This document shows, in pieces, positions 26,201 through 34,765 of a stretch of DNA of 64,000 nucleotides (the first letter of the stretch is position 1; every line of letters starts with the position of its first letter). Both the position numbers and the translations under genes were made by a program. This DNA comes from Nectonema munidae (Eukaryota; Nematomorpha; Nectonematoida; Nectonematidae). The notes beneath the pieces are model-generated. The model was not told where the DNA came from. It searched no databases and was given only the letters and a program-made list of their open reading frames with translations. The DNA lies in the NCBI GenBank assembly GCA_030549495.1, contig JAUIRK010000909.1, forward strand, positions 372,001-436,000. Reading direction: 5' to 3'.

Positions 26201-26376
26201 AACCATTGAGTGCCGTACCTTCAAGCCTTTCGCGTTCTTCTCTAAGCATCAACTGCAGAAACATTCCACCCTTATTCCCTGATACCACAGAAACCTGTTA
26301 TCTAAAGAGAATTCTCTACGCCTACATGATGAATAGGGAGCCTTTAGTAATCTCCTTCCTTAACTACTTTCATTGA
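5237..26376 (+). CDS. GOLGA4: Golgin-245/GOLGA4-like GRIP golgin (13 exons)
   Basis: Exons: 5237-5332, 7673-7843, 9666-9713, 11255-11410, 13180-13234, 14140-14309, 16321-17440, 18763-18882, 19327-19352, 21647-21868, 25968-26026, 26076-26112, 26173-26376. All borders are GT-AG, all phases agree, and the total is 828 codons. Golgin-245 is a Golgi tether recruited to trans-Golgi membranes by Arl1. Residues about 64-175 match its conserved N-terminal block: SKEQL, YRGRYSEVVSAY, LEKERKKMQ, AQDKFIRRLSE, HHLEEEFRADLEEKDE. The middle is predicted coiled coil. Residues about 799-827 look like a GRIP domain, with CYLKRILYAYMM corresponding to the family's EYL-K-x-x-L-x-x-Y-M-M including the key tyrosine. 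Vertebrate homologues exceed 2,000 aa, so this one is greatly shortened. The first ATG is 5237, but the frame is open back to an AG at 5212. The exon 10 to 11 junction (4.1-kb intron) is the least certain. Confidence 0.75.
6676..6812 (-). repeat. tRNA-derived SINE, copy 1
   Basis: The reverse complement reads GAGTAAAGTTGGTTAGATAC (A-box side), then GGTCTTGGGTTCGATCC with a clear B box (GGTTCGATCC), then a shared non-tRNA body CATAGTTCGATACAAGC. Three other copies share this order in the window. It lies in the first golgin intron. Confidence 0.75.
6884..7012 (-). repeat. tRNA-derived SINE, copy 2 (divergent)
   Basis: It sits head to tail about 70 bp after copy 1 and in the same orientation. 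It is more diverged: its B-box region is altered (GGTTGGATTC on the minus strand), but the cloverleaf-derived order and the CATAGTTCGAC body are still visible. Confidence 0.6.
7673..7843 (+). CDS. GOLGA4: Golgin exon 2 with tandem acceptor
   Basis: This exon encodes an acidic stretch followed by the start of the golgin-245 homology block (SKEQLFIKVKKVLNQVSKYR). The acceptor reads TTTTCAGCTGCAG. AGs at 7672 and 7678 are six bases apart and both keep the frame, so the protein may vary by two residues (Leu-Gln). The donor is GAA|gtaagg. Confidence 0.78.
8530..9070. mobile_element. Non-autonomous element with phrase-repeat ends (type A)
   Basis: The left end (8533-8612) has four spaced copies of a roughly 17-bp phrase with core AAAACNCCCGAAA. 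The right end (9030-9070) has two inverted copies of the related phrase ATCGGGTGTTTTTGT. The interior is AT-rich and non-coding. The structure looks like a short inverted-repeat element with repeated transposase-binding phrases. No target duplication was identified, and the superfamily is unknown. It lies in the second golgin intron. Confidence 0.55.
9265..9475. other. GC-richer patch in golgin intron 2
   Basis: A 210-bp patch with clearly higher GC than its flanks. The plus strand reads like a coding relic (LHAMLDLVRRNETRRAVTAW) broken by stops, and the minus strand is open for 65 codons. I recognise neither. It is most likely a fragment of an inserted element. Confidence 0.3.
11255..11410 (+). 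CDS. GOLGA4: Golgin exon 4, most conserved block
   Basis: 52 codons in phase 0 on both sides. It carries the part most like vertebrate golgin-245, with AQDKFIRRLSE followed by LEEEFRADLEEKDE and IKILQLQ. With the preceding exon 9666-9713 (VVSAYKVLEKERKKMQ) this block supports the gene's identity most strongly. Confidence 0.82.
11708..12136 (+). other. Unassigned 142-codon open frame in golgin intron 4
   Basis: The frame is open from 11708 to 12136 with higher GC than the surrounding intron. The protein has no motif I recognise. The minus strand of the same patch is also largely open, so the patch may be an old insertion with coding content on either strand. No splice sites link it to the golgin exons. 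Confidence 0.25.
12781..12830 (+). repeat. tRNA-derived SINE, copy 3 (internally deleted)
   Basis: GTGAGTAAGTTTGGTTAGG runs directly into TACTGGGTTCGATCCCGCAT. About 22-23 bases of the anticodon-loop part, present in the 43.4-kb copy, are missing. The loss is consistent with recombination between the two TGGG repeats that flank the segment. It lies in the fourth golgin intron. Confidence 0.7.
14716..15153 (-). other. Unassigned 145-codon open frame in golgin intron 6
   Basis: Lys/Arg-rich open frame antisense to the golgin gene. It contains CRNNLCPHERTSIRNK, which has two cysteines and a histidine but no recognised domain. It is long for such AT-rich DNA. It could be a transposon fragment or chance. 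Nothing ties it to a neighbouring gene. Confidence 0.25.
16321..17440 (+). CDS. GOLGA4: Golgin exon 7, large coiled-coil exon
   Basis: 1,120-bp exon encoding residues about 233-605. It begins LEKELLKNRQNML after a TTTTTTTAG acceptor. Heptad-like stretches around KVEMIQEKAKKWRKVYLDRH and LKLKSAELERAQATIKQHEI suggest coiled coil. The chosen donor is T|gtaaga (phase 1), which fits the next exon. If read through, the frame ends at 17514 in a short hydrophobic tail, taken here as intronic. Confidence 0.75.
18011..18148 (+). mobile_element. TTAA-flanked MITE, copy 1
   Basis: 138 bp bounded by TTAA on both sides, with terminal inverted repeats of 19 bp including the TTAA (TTAACCCATTTAAGACCAA against TTAACCCATTTACGACCAA, one mismatch). 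The interior carries GCAGACGA motifs. The TTAA target and CCC-starting termini are typical of piggyBac-type elements. It lies in golgin intron 7. Confidence 0.8.
18145..18281 (-). mobile_element. TTAA-flanked MITE, copy 2
   Basis: A second copy of the same family in opposite orientation. It shares its left TTAA with the right TTAA of copy 1. The shared interior includes GAACATAAGTAATTTCATC and TAAATCGTCTGCTTTTTT. The ends are more diverged (TTAATCTTTTAGTCCCAAT and a right end reading ACTTAATCGGTTAA). Confidence 0.72.
18385..18575. mobile_element. TTAA-type MITE, divergent copy 3
   Basis: It begins near TTTAAACCCTTCCATGCATG and ends near ATTAATGGCTTAA. Interior words match the family (ATTCATTCAAAAAGAAAAGC, AATCGTCTGCTTATA), but the ends are too changed to pair well. 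Confidence 0.45.
19077..19213 (-). mobile_element. TTAA-flanked MITE, copy 4
   Basis: 137 bp between TTAA repeats, with TTAACCCATTTACGACCAAT at one end and TTGGTCTTAAATGGGTTAA at the other. It is nearly the reverse complement of copy 1 (18011-18148). It sits in the short golgin intron 8, about 110 bp before the 26-bp exon 9. Confidence 0.8.
20640..20735. repeat. GCGATA phrase repeats (type E)
   Basis: Within about 90 bp there are several spaced copies of an AGCGATAC-like phrase: AAGCGATACGGG, AAAGCGATACATT, GAGCGATGATCG and CAGCGATGCAAC. An internal palindrome GCGATGATCGC is present. It resembles the repeated ends of the other phrase-repeat elements, but no partner end was found. It lies in golgin intron 9. 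Confidence 0.45.
21647..21967 (+). CDS. GOLGA4: Golgin exon 10, possible alternative C-terminus
   Basis: This exon opens in phase 0 (DKNSELSSLKEIIMLKEKAE). If the phase-0 donor AAA|gtattg at 21869 is used, it joins exon 25968. If not, translation runs to a stop at 21965-21967 and adds a strongly hydrophobic run around VLFLIFVFLFTYLLLLI, giving a 760-residue protein with a C-terminal membrane segment. Tail-anchored golgins (golgin-84, giantin, CASP) have such a segment, but golgin-245 normally does not. Only transcripts can separate the two models. A further in-frame acceptor at 22015 would end after 19 codons. Confidence 0.6.
   Translation, partial: DKNSELSSLKEIIMLKEKAEDEKIQKVGFYVKNNFENFLHTVKSTLLSLLPKNPFESNASEIISFLNTLTSDFKVLFLIFVFLFTYLLLLINSISWALAKLLININ
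22560..24000 (-). pseudogene. hAT transposase relic (ZBED5/GTF2IRD2-like)
   Basis: The minus strand encodes successive hAT landmarks. EFVFCKEMKSRSTGQDIFE and NNLDRKDCCSICTDAAPSMI (23.5-23.7 kb) match the C-x-D-G-A-x-S-M-x-G block of the ZBED5/GTF2IRD2 group. YLNKCEKRWDRLTFH follows, and the C-terminal dimerisation region FFLAFSTSYRWERAFSAMAK lies at 22.6-22.8 kb with the W-R-A-F-S pattern. Frames shift and stop several times. It lies inside golgin intron 10, antisense to the gene, and no terminal repeats were found. Confidence 0.72.
24948..25536. mobile_element. hAT non-autonomous element
   Basis: The left end CAAAGGTTCTCAACC and the right end (reverse complement CAGGGTTTCTCAACG) form imperfect 15-bp inverted repeats of the type shared by many hAT elements. 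GGCCCC-rich subterminal sequence lies next to the right end. The length is about 590 bp and there is no coding. The flanking eight bases (TTCTAAAC and AAAACTAT) do not match, so the target duplication has decayed. It lies in golgin intron 10. Confidence 0.72.
26173..26376 (+). CDS. GOLGA4: Golgin last exon with GRIP-like domain
   Basis: 67 codons plus TGA. It is preceded by a Ser/Pro-rich stretch and then TCYLKRILYAYMMNREPL. This matches the first two helices of GRIP domains (golgin-245 has EYLRKVLFEYMMGRE). The remainder (VISFLNYFH, stop) is shorter than the usual 45-residue GRIP domain. An alternative donor TTA|gtaatc at 26347 could continue the domain in an unseen exon. The two introns just upstream are very short (49 and 60 bp). 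A possible AATAAA lies at 26625. Confidence 0.68.
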   Translation, partial: ECSLNTQMTQPLSAVPSSLSRSSLSINCRNIPPLFPDTTETCYLKRILYAYMMNREPLVISFLNYFH

Positions 26377-26560
26377 ATGTGTGTGTACTCGGGCCGTGGA
26401 TAGGCGAACCAAATTTGTCCAAACCGATCAAAATTTTCTGCGAGCAACTTGCAGTCCAAGTTGCCAATTTTCCCAATCCCATAACTAACAAAATCAATAT
26501 TTGCAATTTTAGCCAGCTCAATAAAGCCTATGTGGGGAAAACGAGCGATGGCCTGTCTTA
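26370..26560 (-). CDS. Terminal exon of an unidentified minus-strand gene
   Basis: The minus strand is open for about 63 codons ending at TGA (26370-26372). The peptide is well mixed in composition: QAIARFPHIGFIELAKIANI, then DFVSYGIGKIGNLDC, then ENFDRFGQIWFAYPRPEY. The patch is GC-richer than its surroundings. Two possible acceptors (before 26560 or before 26552) precede it, and upstream in frame there is a stop, so it is a terminal exon. I do not recognise the protein. Upstream exons should lie at higher coordinates but were not identified with confidence. Its stop nearly abuts the golgin stop on the other strand. Confidence 0.5.
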
Positions 26561-26639
26561 CTGTTTGAAAAGAAATTTCGTATTTTCAAACTTAACTTTC
26601 CTTCATACCGTAAAATCGTATCGGAATAAAATTTCCAAA

Positions 26640-27230
26640 AAAAAACGAAACATAATAACGTAATCAAACATGATCAAAAAGATTTATTTGCTCTTTTTAC
26701 TTTGTCAATACATGCCTCTCTTCAATACAAGCATTGTATATTAATATTATATTTTTTAATTTTTATTTTTTTAACACTTATTCATTTGTTAATGAAGTTG
26801 ATTTGAAATAATTTAGTTTGCTAAGCCAAATTTGAAAGCATTAAATTCAATCAATAATGTTAAACACTAAATTCATGTAAAAGTAGATGAATTTATTAAC
26901 GTATTTCAAATCAGAAAAATTCATAATTTCAAAATACAGAAAGCGTTTGAATAATTACTTCCCTCCTCTATATGAAATTAAGTAAATTAATTAATTTACT
27001 ATTTAATCTTTTGTATATTTATAATATTTTTTACAAATAGAAACATATTTTTTACCAAAAAGCTAACGTATCTTACTGTAATTTCAAAACGTAAGGTACT
27101 ATATGCCATAACTGGGTCAAACCCAGTGTAAAACCTGGGTTTTTTTATTTTTTCATTTTTATTAGTTTTGGCTTTCCTTCTTTTAATTGATAACAAAAAG
27201 ATTGTATTTTTTGATAACACCTTTGGTATT
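26640..27230. other. AT-rich spacer with a CCCAG hairpin
   Basis: Mostly featureless AT-rich DNA. Near 27110-27140, ACTGGGTCAAACCCAGT forms a small perfect hairpin followed by a further ACCTGGGT. No gene is supported. Confidence 0.35.
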
Positions 27231-27239
27231 TTATACCTT

Positions 27240-27495
27240 TTCTAGTAGGCCTTTAATCTTTTATCAGTTCCCTGCTCAATTGAAGATCTCGAAAGATCAC
27301 TTTCAATATTTTCGATTATTTGGAGCACCTTGGGAAATTTACTTTTAGAAAAAACTGGTGAAAAGTCATCAAGTTTTAAACACTAAAATTGAATTTTATT
27401 ATGTTTTGAGTTCATTGAATACTCTTTTTTGAGATGCTTCAATTGTTCTTTTTCAACTACAGCAATATCACTTACATTTTTTGTTGTAGGCATTT
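27240..27495 (-). other. Possible small minus-strand coding relic
   Basis: The minus strand from about 27495 downwards begins ATG with MPTTKN followed by a gtaagt-type donor. About 110 bases later it has a TTTTAG acceptor and an open run, LKLDDFSPVFSKSKFPKVLQ then IENIESDLSRSSIEQGTDKR, to a stop. The intron phases agree (0/0), giving a short acidic and basic mixed peptide. The product is unknown. It may be upstream material of the gene ending at 26370 or an old insertion. Confidence 0.25.
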
Positions 27496-27499
27496 TATG

Positions 27500-29690
27500 G
27501 CGTTATTGATAATAAATAAATAAAAATATTCAATATACACACCAAACTGGAATATTAGCTTAGAAATTGATATAATATTTAAAGCCAAAATTTTGATTAA
27601 AAAAAACTAAAAGTTGCGGTTTTTTCAAAACTATGCCTTTTTAGATATACACCTGCAACCACGTTGAAATCCTTTAAATCTAAACAATCAACCAGCCATC
27701 TAAAATCGTTTTAGTATAAAAACATTTACTACAATCACTTGGTTGGATTCATGATGCAAAATATTGCACAAAAATTTTGAAGTTTTTTCGTTTTGAATTT
27801 TTTTGGCAACTAAAAACTGGAAAGACACTTGACATAAAAACTCCTACAATAAAAATATACTATGCTTGGTTGGTTATAGTTTTTGCTGGCACTGATTTGC
27901 CTCAATGTATCTTGACTGCAAAGATCTTTCTATAAAATAAACCGTACAATGCTGTGAAACAAGTATGTGAAAGTATTCACACTTTGCTATGGGCAAAACT
28001 CTCAGTCCAGATCATAAAGATGTTCAGTTATATATACTCATATTCTTTTTCTAATTTATTCAAGATATTTTATTTAACATTTTTCACATCATTCCATAAC
28101 GTTTTAGACAATGGCCAAAGTTATTGTTGCTATTTTGCCATTTTCAACGCATGAAGCCAAAACAATTTTGGAAAATCAATTAAACAAAGTTTGAAAGGTA
28201 ATTAATTTTTATTTTTTTTGCAAAGAAGCTTTTTACACTGTTGTTTATTCTCTTAAATTTTGTTAAACATCATGAAGAAAAAGTAAACGAAGAAGATTCG
28301 TTTTAAAACAAAATATAAAAAGCTCATTCTAAAACACTATTACACTTCAGAGGTATGAAGGTAACGCGTGTCAATTTTCCTTGCTTGCATACAAACGAAT
28401 GCACTGCTAATGTCGCAATTCATTCGAAAAACGGAACTATACTTTTTCCCCATGGATTATATCCTTTTCTTTTAATGGTATAACTGGGTCACAACTTTTA
28501 GTTTCTTTAAGAGATTAGCATTTCTAAGCATTCTTAATTTAGAATTTTTATACCTCAGTTGTATATAGTTTTCTTTATTTCCAACTCATTATTATTATTA
28601 TACAACTTTGACACTTAAACTAAATTTAATTGGCTGAAGTCTCAAAGAGTTGACGGTGATGACTAGCTGTCACATTACCTTATCCTCCTGTTTGCTTCCT
28701 AAGATGTTAAAGCACTTTTATCAGTCAAGTTAAGAACTTAGTAAAATCCTTCTATCCTTATATTATAATTATTATCTTAATTGCCAGTATTTTTAATTAA
28801 ACCAATTAAGTCTTAGTGCGTAAAGACAAAATAAAAAAATTTAGAAAGTTTTCTATAAAGTAGAGGCAAAACTTTATTTTACTTTCAAAAATAGACATTA
28901 AATATTTTTTGTATTACATATAAGTAACACAAATCTAAAGTTATTTCTTTTCCAAACTTCTTTATCTCAGGATTTTTTAAAGCCCGCGTGAACCATCGAT
29001 GTAAAAATTGAATTATCTGATTTTCCCAAAATTCTATGAACTTTTACTTTAATTCCCAAAAAATATTTAACGTCTGAAAACATTCCGTCTTGAGAAAATT
29101 TCTTTCTAACTAAAAAAGTTTGCGGTTCTATGCGATCCCATGTCTTAAAGCAAACGATTCTTTTCTCACAACACCGATGTCACACTGGTCCTGAAAGGGT
29201 TACTTAAAAGATGAAATCTTTTGAGTATTTTTTCGAAACGCTTCCATTGACCTTTTTATTCTTCATGTAAATTTATATATTCCTAAAAGTTTGTTCTAAT
29301 TTTTTTAATTTTTTAGTCCAGAGTTGTTTCCTATGCAATACATTCCGCTTTGATTCACCTCTTATTTTGGATATAAGAATGTCAACAAGAAAGACATATG
29401 TATTTGATTTGTTGAGATTTTGTCATTTATTTTTATCTATTTTGTTACGTTTATTTATAAAATAATTTAGTTATAAACTATTTTTTTTAATTTTTGTTTA
29501 GATTTACTATCTGTGTTTTTTTGTTTCTTGCAATCCTGATTTTTGATTTTTATAGTAATTTAATAAAAAAAAAGATTCAAAAATCTTTTTATTTTTTAGA
29601 GAAGTCAAAAATGGCGACTAAATATGATGAATTTATTTTAATTTTGGAACCTAAATTTTTTAAATTATATGATATATAAAAATTGATATA
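27500..29690. other. Intergenic AT-rich region
   Basis: No gene is supported. A minus-strand run around 27.7-28.0 kb reads like a decayed coding relic (ISASKNYNQPSIVYFYCRSF), but it matches nothing I recognise. The rest is AT-rich with no structured repeats seen. Confidence 0.35.
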
Positions 29691-29714
29691 CTTATAAAGT
29701 CTTTCTTATATCTA

Positions 29715-29950
29715 TTTTCTATAAGTTAAGATAAAACTAAAACTATGCTTTTTTCTCCCACTACAACTTCTGAGTTTTCCTTTTATATAGGGACGGACAC
29801 ACTTAAAATGTCTGCTTCCATGATTAATTCATAGGCAAAAAATATTTCCAAAGTTTTCGTATTGACGGAATATTCTTTAAAATCAAAACCATTTTTAATG
29901 AGGACATGGCAAACTAGAGAGAATTCACGAATTAATTCAAACAAAGATAA
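29715..29950 (-). repeat. Dispersed repeat, copy 1 (codes IMEADILSV)
   Basis: About 230 bp that recur at 32180-32400 in the same orientation. Shared words include AACTAAAACTATGCTTTTTT and CACACTTAAAATGTCTGCTT. On the minus strand this copy is open over 74 codons and contains ELIMEADILSVSVPI. The peptide is not recognised. Confidence 0.6.
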
Positions 29951-30054
29951 ATTAAGTCTATTTTTATCATTGTTTTGCTTTTGGTGCTCCAAGCAAATCG
30001 ACAATCAAAGGAACATTTTTCTTTCATTTTTGGTAGAAAAATTCACTTTTTAAA

Positions 30055-32175
30055 TGCCTTATTTATCCTTCTTTTGTCATTTGAAGTTATGAAAACTTTG
30101 TTATAGGAGTCGCTGCAAATACCCTTCTTTTTGAATATTTTGCATCCAAATGGATTAATCTGGAAAATATCAACTTTAAAGTTGATTTTTCAGGCATTTC
30201 TATAAGGCAACTCATTTAAGAAAAAAAGAACGCTACTCTTTCCTGTTTTAATTAAATGATCTCTTAAGCACAAGAAAAATATGATTTCCGATTATTCCCT
30301 CTCATGCATTTTAATAGGAAAATTTGTCAACTTCATGAAACGAAAACTAAAAGGCATCTAACTTTTGCTACTGTGATATCGGCTCAATCTTTGTTAGGGG
30401 AGGTGGGGAGATTAAATATTTATAATATAAAATTGTGTGAATTATATGTTCTGGAATTTTGAAAAATTTTAAGATAATCAGATGAATTATGCAATATGCA
30501 TGTCAAAAATTGCCAATCAAAAGTTTTATATTTTCAGGAATATTTTGAACTTACATGTAGTCAAAACTTAGAGTTGAAAGTTTATACTGCCATACATTTT
30601 CCAACGCATGACACTATAATTATAATTTTGTTAGTAAACATAATCATGGTTGGGGAGTATCGGAAATATTAGAATTATTGGAGTAAAAAAATGTACAGTC
30701 TTACATTTACACCGGAGTAAAAAATTTTAGCCTAAAAATATATTGTCATTGTCTTAAGCATCATCAAGCAAAATTTAAAGGCTTAGTTACATTATATGAT
30801 AATTAATTAATTACTAATCAAATTTCAATTAAATGTTACCTTACTTTTTTTAAAGCAAACTTTAATCTTACTCCTTGAATATCCTCTCTTACTTCCCAGT
30901 CGTGAACATAGCTGGTAGGTAGAAAATATCAAACAGAATTTTGATTCATTAGGAAATTATCAAGGAAAAAAATTATTCAAATTTTAAATTAACAACATTT
31001 TTATACTAAATCGAAAATGTGATTTCATTTCTCGACACCATTTTCACAATTTGGGTTCGAAAAGTGTCAGCCAAATTTGTGATTGATCACTGAATATCTT
31101 TATTTTCAAAAAATAATAATATAGTCTTTCTGGCAAATTTTTGAACACAATGATTATTATATTTCCGTTTTATAAATAAATCGTTGATATTGCACTAGCT
31201 TTTTTAATCACAATGAATGAAATTTGTCTCGTTTAAATATATAAATTCAATTGAAAAAGAAGGCAAACGAATAATAATCTTCAAAATTCTGCTCCTCAAA
31301 AGGTTACACAAAATATTTAAGCAAAAAAGAAGATAAAATAAGGTCCATTGTAAAAAAACAGAATGAAATAAAGACTGCGCCAAAATACGAAATCCAATAT
31401 AGAATATATTTCGGAGAAGAGGATTCATGAAAAGAAGTTGAGAACATAAGAAGAAGTGATTTTCTAGCTCCTGGTACCATGCTCTCTTATCTATGACACT
31501 GTATTAATAATCCTTTGAGAAACTACATAAATTTTGGAACCAATTAAGAAAACTCTGATAAGTGGTAAGATATATTGTGTTTTACAATGCTTCCATGAGT
31601 AAAGAATCTATGGCAACGACTTTTTTTTAAAAAATATCCAAATCCTCGCTTGAAGGACTCACAATAAATTTTGTCCACCTCAAATTTAAAATCAATTCAG
31701 AAGCAAACGAACATGTAAAAAACAATAAAAAAATAAAGCTTTTCTTATTATTGTAAAAAAGATTCATATCGAAGAAAAAATGGTACATCTCTTTTTAAAA
31801 ACGGCATTGCTCAATCTTATTTTTGTTCTTTTAATTTTTTTCTCTTTTCTTGACCAACTATATTTGAATCTATGGACTCAAAATTTCCTCGATTAACCAG
31901 TTAACGAAAACAAGGTTAATTATCATCACTATAGTAAGTATTCATATCGATGTTTATATCAAATAATAATTTGCGCTTTTCTATATATTTCAAAGCTATG
32001 CAACAGTCTTCTAACCAAGAAAACATCTTTTGCTAATGTTATTTTGGAATACCTCAAGATATTAAAACAAAAATATTTTATGCTTTGCTTAGTTCTACGA
32101 TATTTCTTAACTTTTCATCTTTAATGATCTAAAAATTGCAGAAATTAATGAAACTTCATGATAAATTGACATATT
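30055..32175. other. AT-rich spacer between the two repeat copies
   Basis: About 2.1 kb of AT-rich DNA with no convincing gene, RNA or structured repeat. Short open frames are present at the density expected by chance. Confidence 0.4.
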
Positions 32176-32179
32176 CATT

Positions 32180-32400
32180 TTTTCATAAGTTAAGATAAAA
32201 CTAAAACTATGCTTTTTTCTCATACTATAACTTCTGAGATTTCCTTTCATACAGGTACGAACACACTTAAAATGTCTGCTTCCATGATCAATTCATTGGC
32301 AAAAAACTTCCTTAGAGTCTTCATATTCATGTAAAATTAACGCCATTTTTCATGAGGACATAGCAAACTAGAGAGAATTCACAAGTATTTGTAGATTTTT
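32180..32400 (-). repeat. Dispersed repeat, copy 2
   Basis: Direct repeat of 29715-29950 with scattered substitutions. The minus strand again encodes NELIMEADILSVFVPV, so changes have partly respected the reading frame. Either a repeated coding element or a duplicated exon would explain it. Confidence 0.6.
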
Positions 32401-32879
32401 ATAAAGTAATTTTAGTTTTCGGTTTTTTTATAAATTAAACTTTGTCTTTATTTTGCTCATTACTTTTGAATTATTCTCCAAAATTAAAACCAATACTTTC
32501 AAGTTTGAAAAATTTAAGCCCGTTCTTAATGTATACGTTTAAAAATAGTTTTAACTAAAAAAAAGTTATTTTGTTAGTAAATTTTTGGTAAAATATAATG
32601 TTTAACTTACACTTTGATTCCTCCAAAAAAAGGATTTTGGATTGCGCTTATTGTTGTGTTCACTGAAGAAAAAAATGAGAAGAGAAATAGATCAAAAGAT
32701 GTGTTTTAAATTAATTTTTCTCAATAAATTAACCTCATGAATTTATATTCTTTTTTTCATTATAAACCACTCCTACAAAATCCTAAATTTATTTGTAGAT
32801 TTTTATAAAATAATTTTAATTTTCGGTTCTTACACACATATTAAAGAAATATTCGTCTGTATGAAGTTTTAGGAAACTC

Positions 32880-33000
32880 TTCTTTATTATGTAATGATAT
32901 ATTCTCATAACCTGTACTGTTGAACGTGGGTATACAACTTCATCTCCCATCTGTATACTACGATGGTGCCTATTCCATAGTAAGATTTTTAGAGGGTATA
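32880..33000 (-). repeat. Inverted-repeat arm 1 (VVYPRSTVQVM)
   Basis: The minus strand codes WNRHHRSIQMGDEVVYPRST and continues VQVM. The same sequence in inverted orientation lies at 34675-34765. The open frame covers 65 codons in all. The protein is not recognised. Confidence 0.5.
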
Positions 33001-33479
33001 AAATGTTAATCACCTTATTTCGTTAGTACTTTAATGTGGTATAGGTAAAATGACCTCAAATCGAGTTCATTGACCAGTATTTGAACCCAAAAATTTTTTC
33101 CCACGAGATGTTAAAATAATTTTTAAAAATTTATTCATAAGATTAAAGTACACTTATAACTAAAATATTTTCTGAAAAAAATTGAAAAAATTCCATTCAT
33201 TTTTTTAAGAAAAGTTTTCGCCAAAAAATGTTGACATTTTTAACGGGATTTTTTTAATTAAAATAAAATTATTTTTTTTTTAATTTTTACATCAACTTAT
33301 TCAAAATCGCTTACATTTTATTTTAAAATTTTGAAAAATATTTTTTTTGATTTTAACAATTTTAAAATTTTTTGTCAAAATTTACAAATTATAATTTTGA
33401 AAGAAAACTTTATGCGAGAAATTTTTTAAAAACATTTTAAACCATGCCTATCTTAAAGAGCATCCTTTTACCAGCATTT

Positions 33480-34240
33480 TGCATCAGGGGTGCACCATCC
33501 TCAAAATTATTGGGGGCGAATTTTTTTTTCAATTTTTAAAATTACTGGTCTGGAAATACCACGAGAGACCAAATATTCAAGCAATCATTTAAAATAGAGT
33601 GTATTCAGCGCATACCTAAATTTATAAGACTACTTTATATTTTTTTAAAAATTGATGAAATTTAATACTATACTTCCAGCGAAAATATTTTAATTAAATT
33701 TGCATATCGCATATACACTAGTTTAAAAAAATCCAAAATTGTTAGGGGGTGAATAGGCTTTTCATTTGAAAATAAAGTGTCTATCAGGCACATTACAGGA
33801 ATTGATGAAAGGATATTTGATTGATAGAGAAAACAAATAACTGAAGGTTGGAGAGTTTTATATGAGGGAATGTAGTCTGAAGGAAAAGAGTCTACTAGAT
33901 GTTTATATGAAAAAATGTGATTGATTCAGGGGCGCACATCCTTGAAATTATTGGAGGGGGCGGACTTTTAAGCGTCTTCCAAAAAAGACAACAAATTATT
34001 CTGAATTCCTACCTCTCTTGTATATTCTATTTCATTCTTAAGTAAGCTTAATGTAAACTTTAACCCCCGCCCTATTAAGCTTAACGTCAACAATGAATTA
34101 GGACTTATATATAGCTCCTTCTTTCTCACTTCAAATAGATGCGCACCATCTCCAAATTATGTGTAGAAAAGGATTTTTAGTATTTAAAATTGTATTGAAT
34201 GAAAAAAATCATTTTCGCCCCCGGATGCGCTTATGTTTTA
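33480..34240. mobile_element. hAT-like ends with G-rich motif, nested fragments
   Basis: CAGGGGTGCACCATCCTC followed by ATTATTGGGGGCGAA at 33.49 kb is repeated in diverged form at 33.93 kb (CAGGGGCGCACATCC, ATTATTGGAGGGGGCGGA) and inverted near 34.21 kb (TTCGCCCCCGGATGCGC). CAGGGGCGCA is a common hAT-type terminus. Exact boundaries and target duplications were not found. The interior is non-coding. Confidence 0.42.
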
Positions 34241-34674
34241 TGACGTTTCTTTTTGGAAAAAATTTCAAATTTTTTTTTATAAGCCTATTAACAATATGCA
34301 CACTTTTGCTATTTTTCAATATATTTTAGCGTGTAAAATGATTAATTACATATTTTTTTCAATTTTATTTTGATAAAAATGATTAGAGAGACTAATTTTA
34401 TCCTTCTATACTAAAAGTAACGGGAGCCAACGATATATTTAAAAAGAATAAATATTTTTTGATTTTTTAAAGAATATTTTTCGCTTCTTTGATTACAGAA
34501 TTATATTTTGTTTATTTGACAAATATATTAAATAATATCGTGCAAATTGCAAAAATATAGGTAATAAGTAATAACTTATCTAATATCCTCTCACCGAATG
34601 AGGTATATAAAATCTTACATCTAGCAAAATATGAACAGAAAGTTGAACATTGTCTCCCTAGTCATTTTTAAATG

Positions 34675-34765
34675 GAATAGAAACCATCGTAATACAGATT
34701 GGAGATGACAATCAAGTTGTCTACCCGCGTTCAACCGTACAGGTTATGAGAAATATATATATTTA
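34675..34765 (+). repeat. Inverted-repeat arm 2
   Basis: Inverted partner of 32880-33000: CTACCCGCGTTCAACCGTAC and ACAGGTTATGAG match its complement. Together the two arms enclose about 1.7 kb of non-coding DNA. They could be the ends of one element or two independent insertions. Confidence 0.5.
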
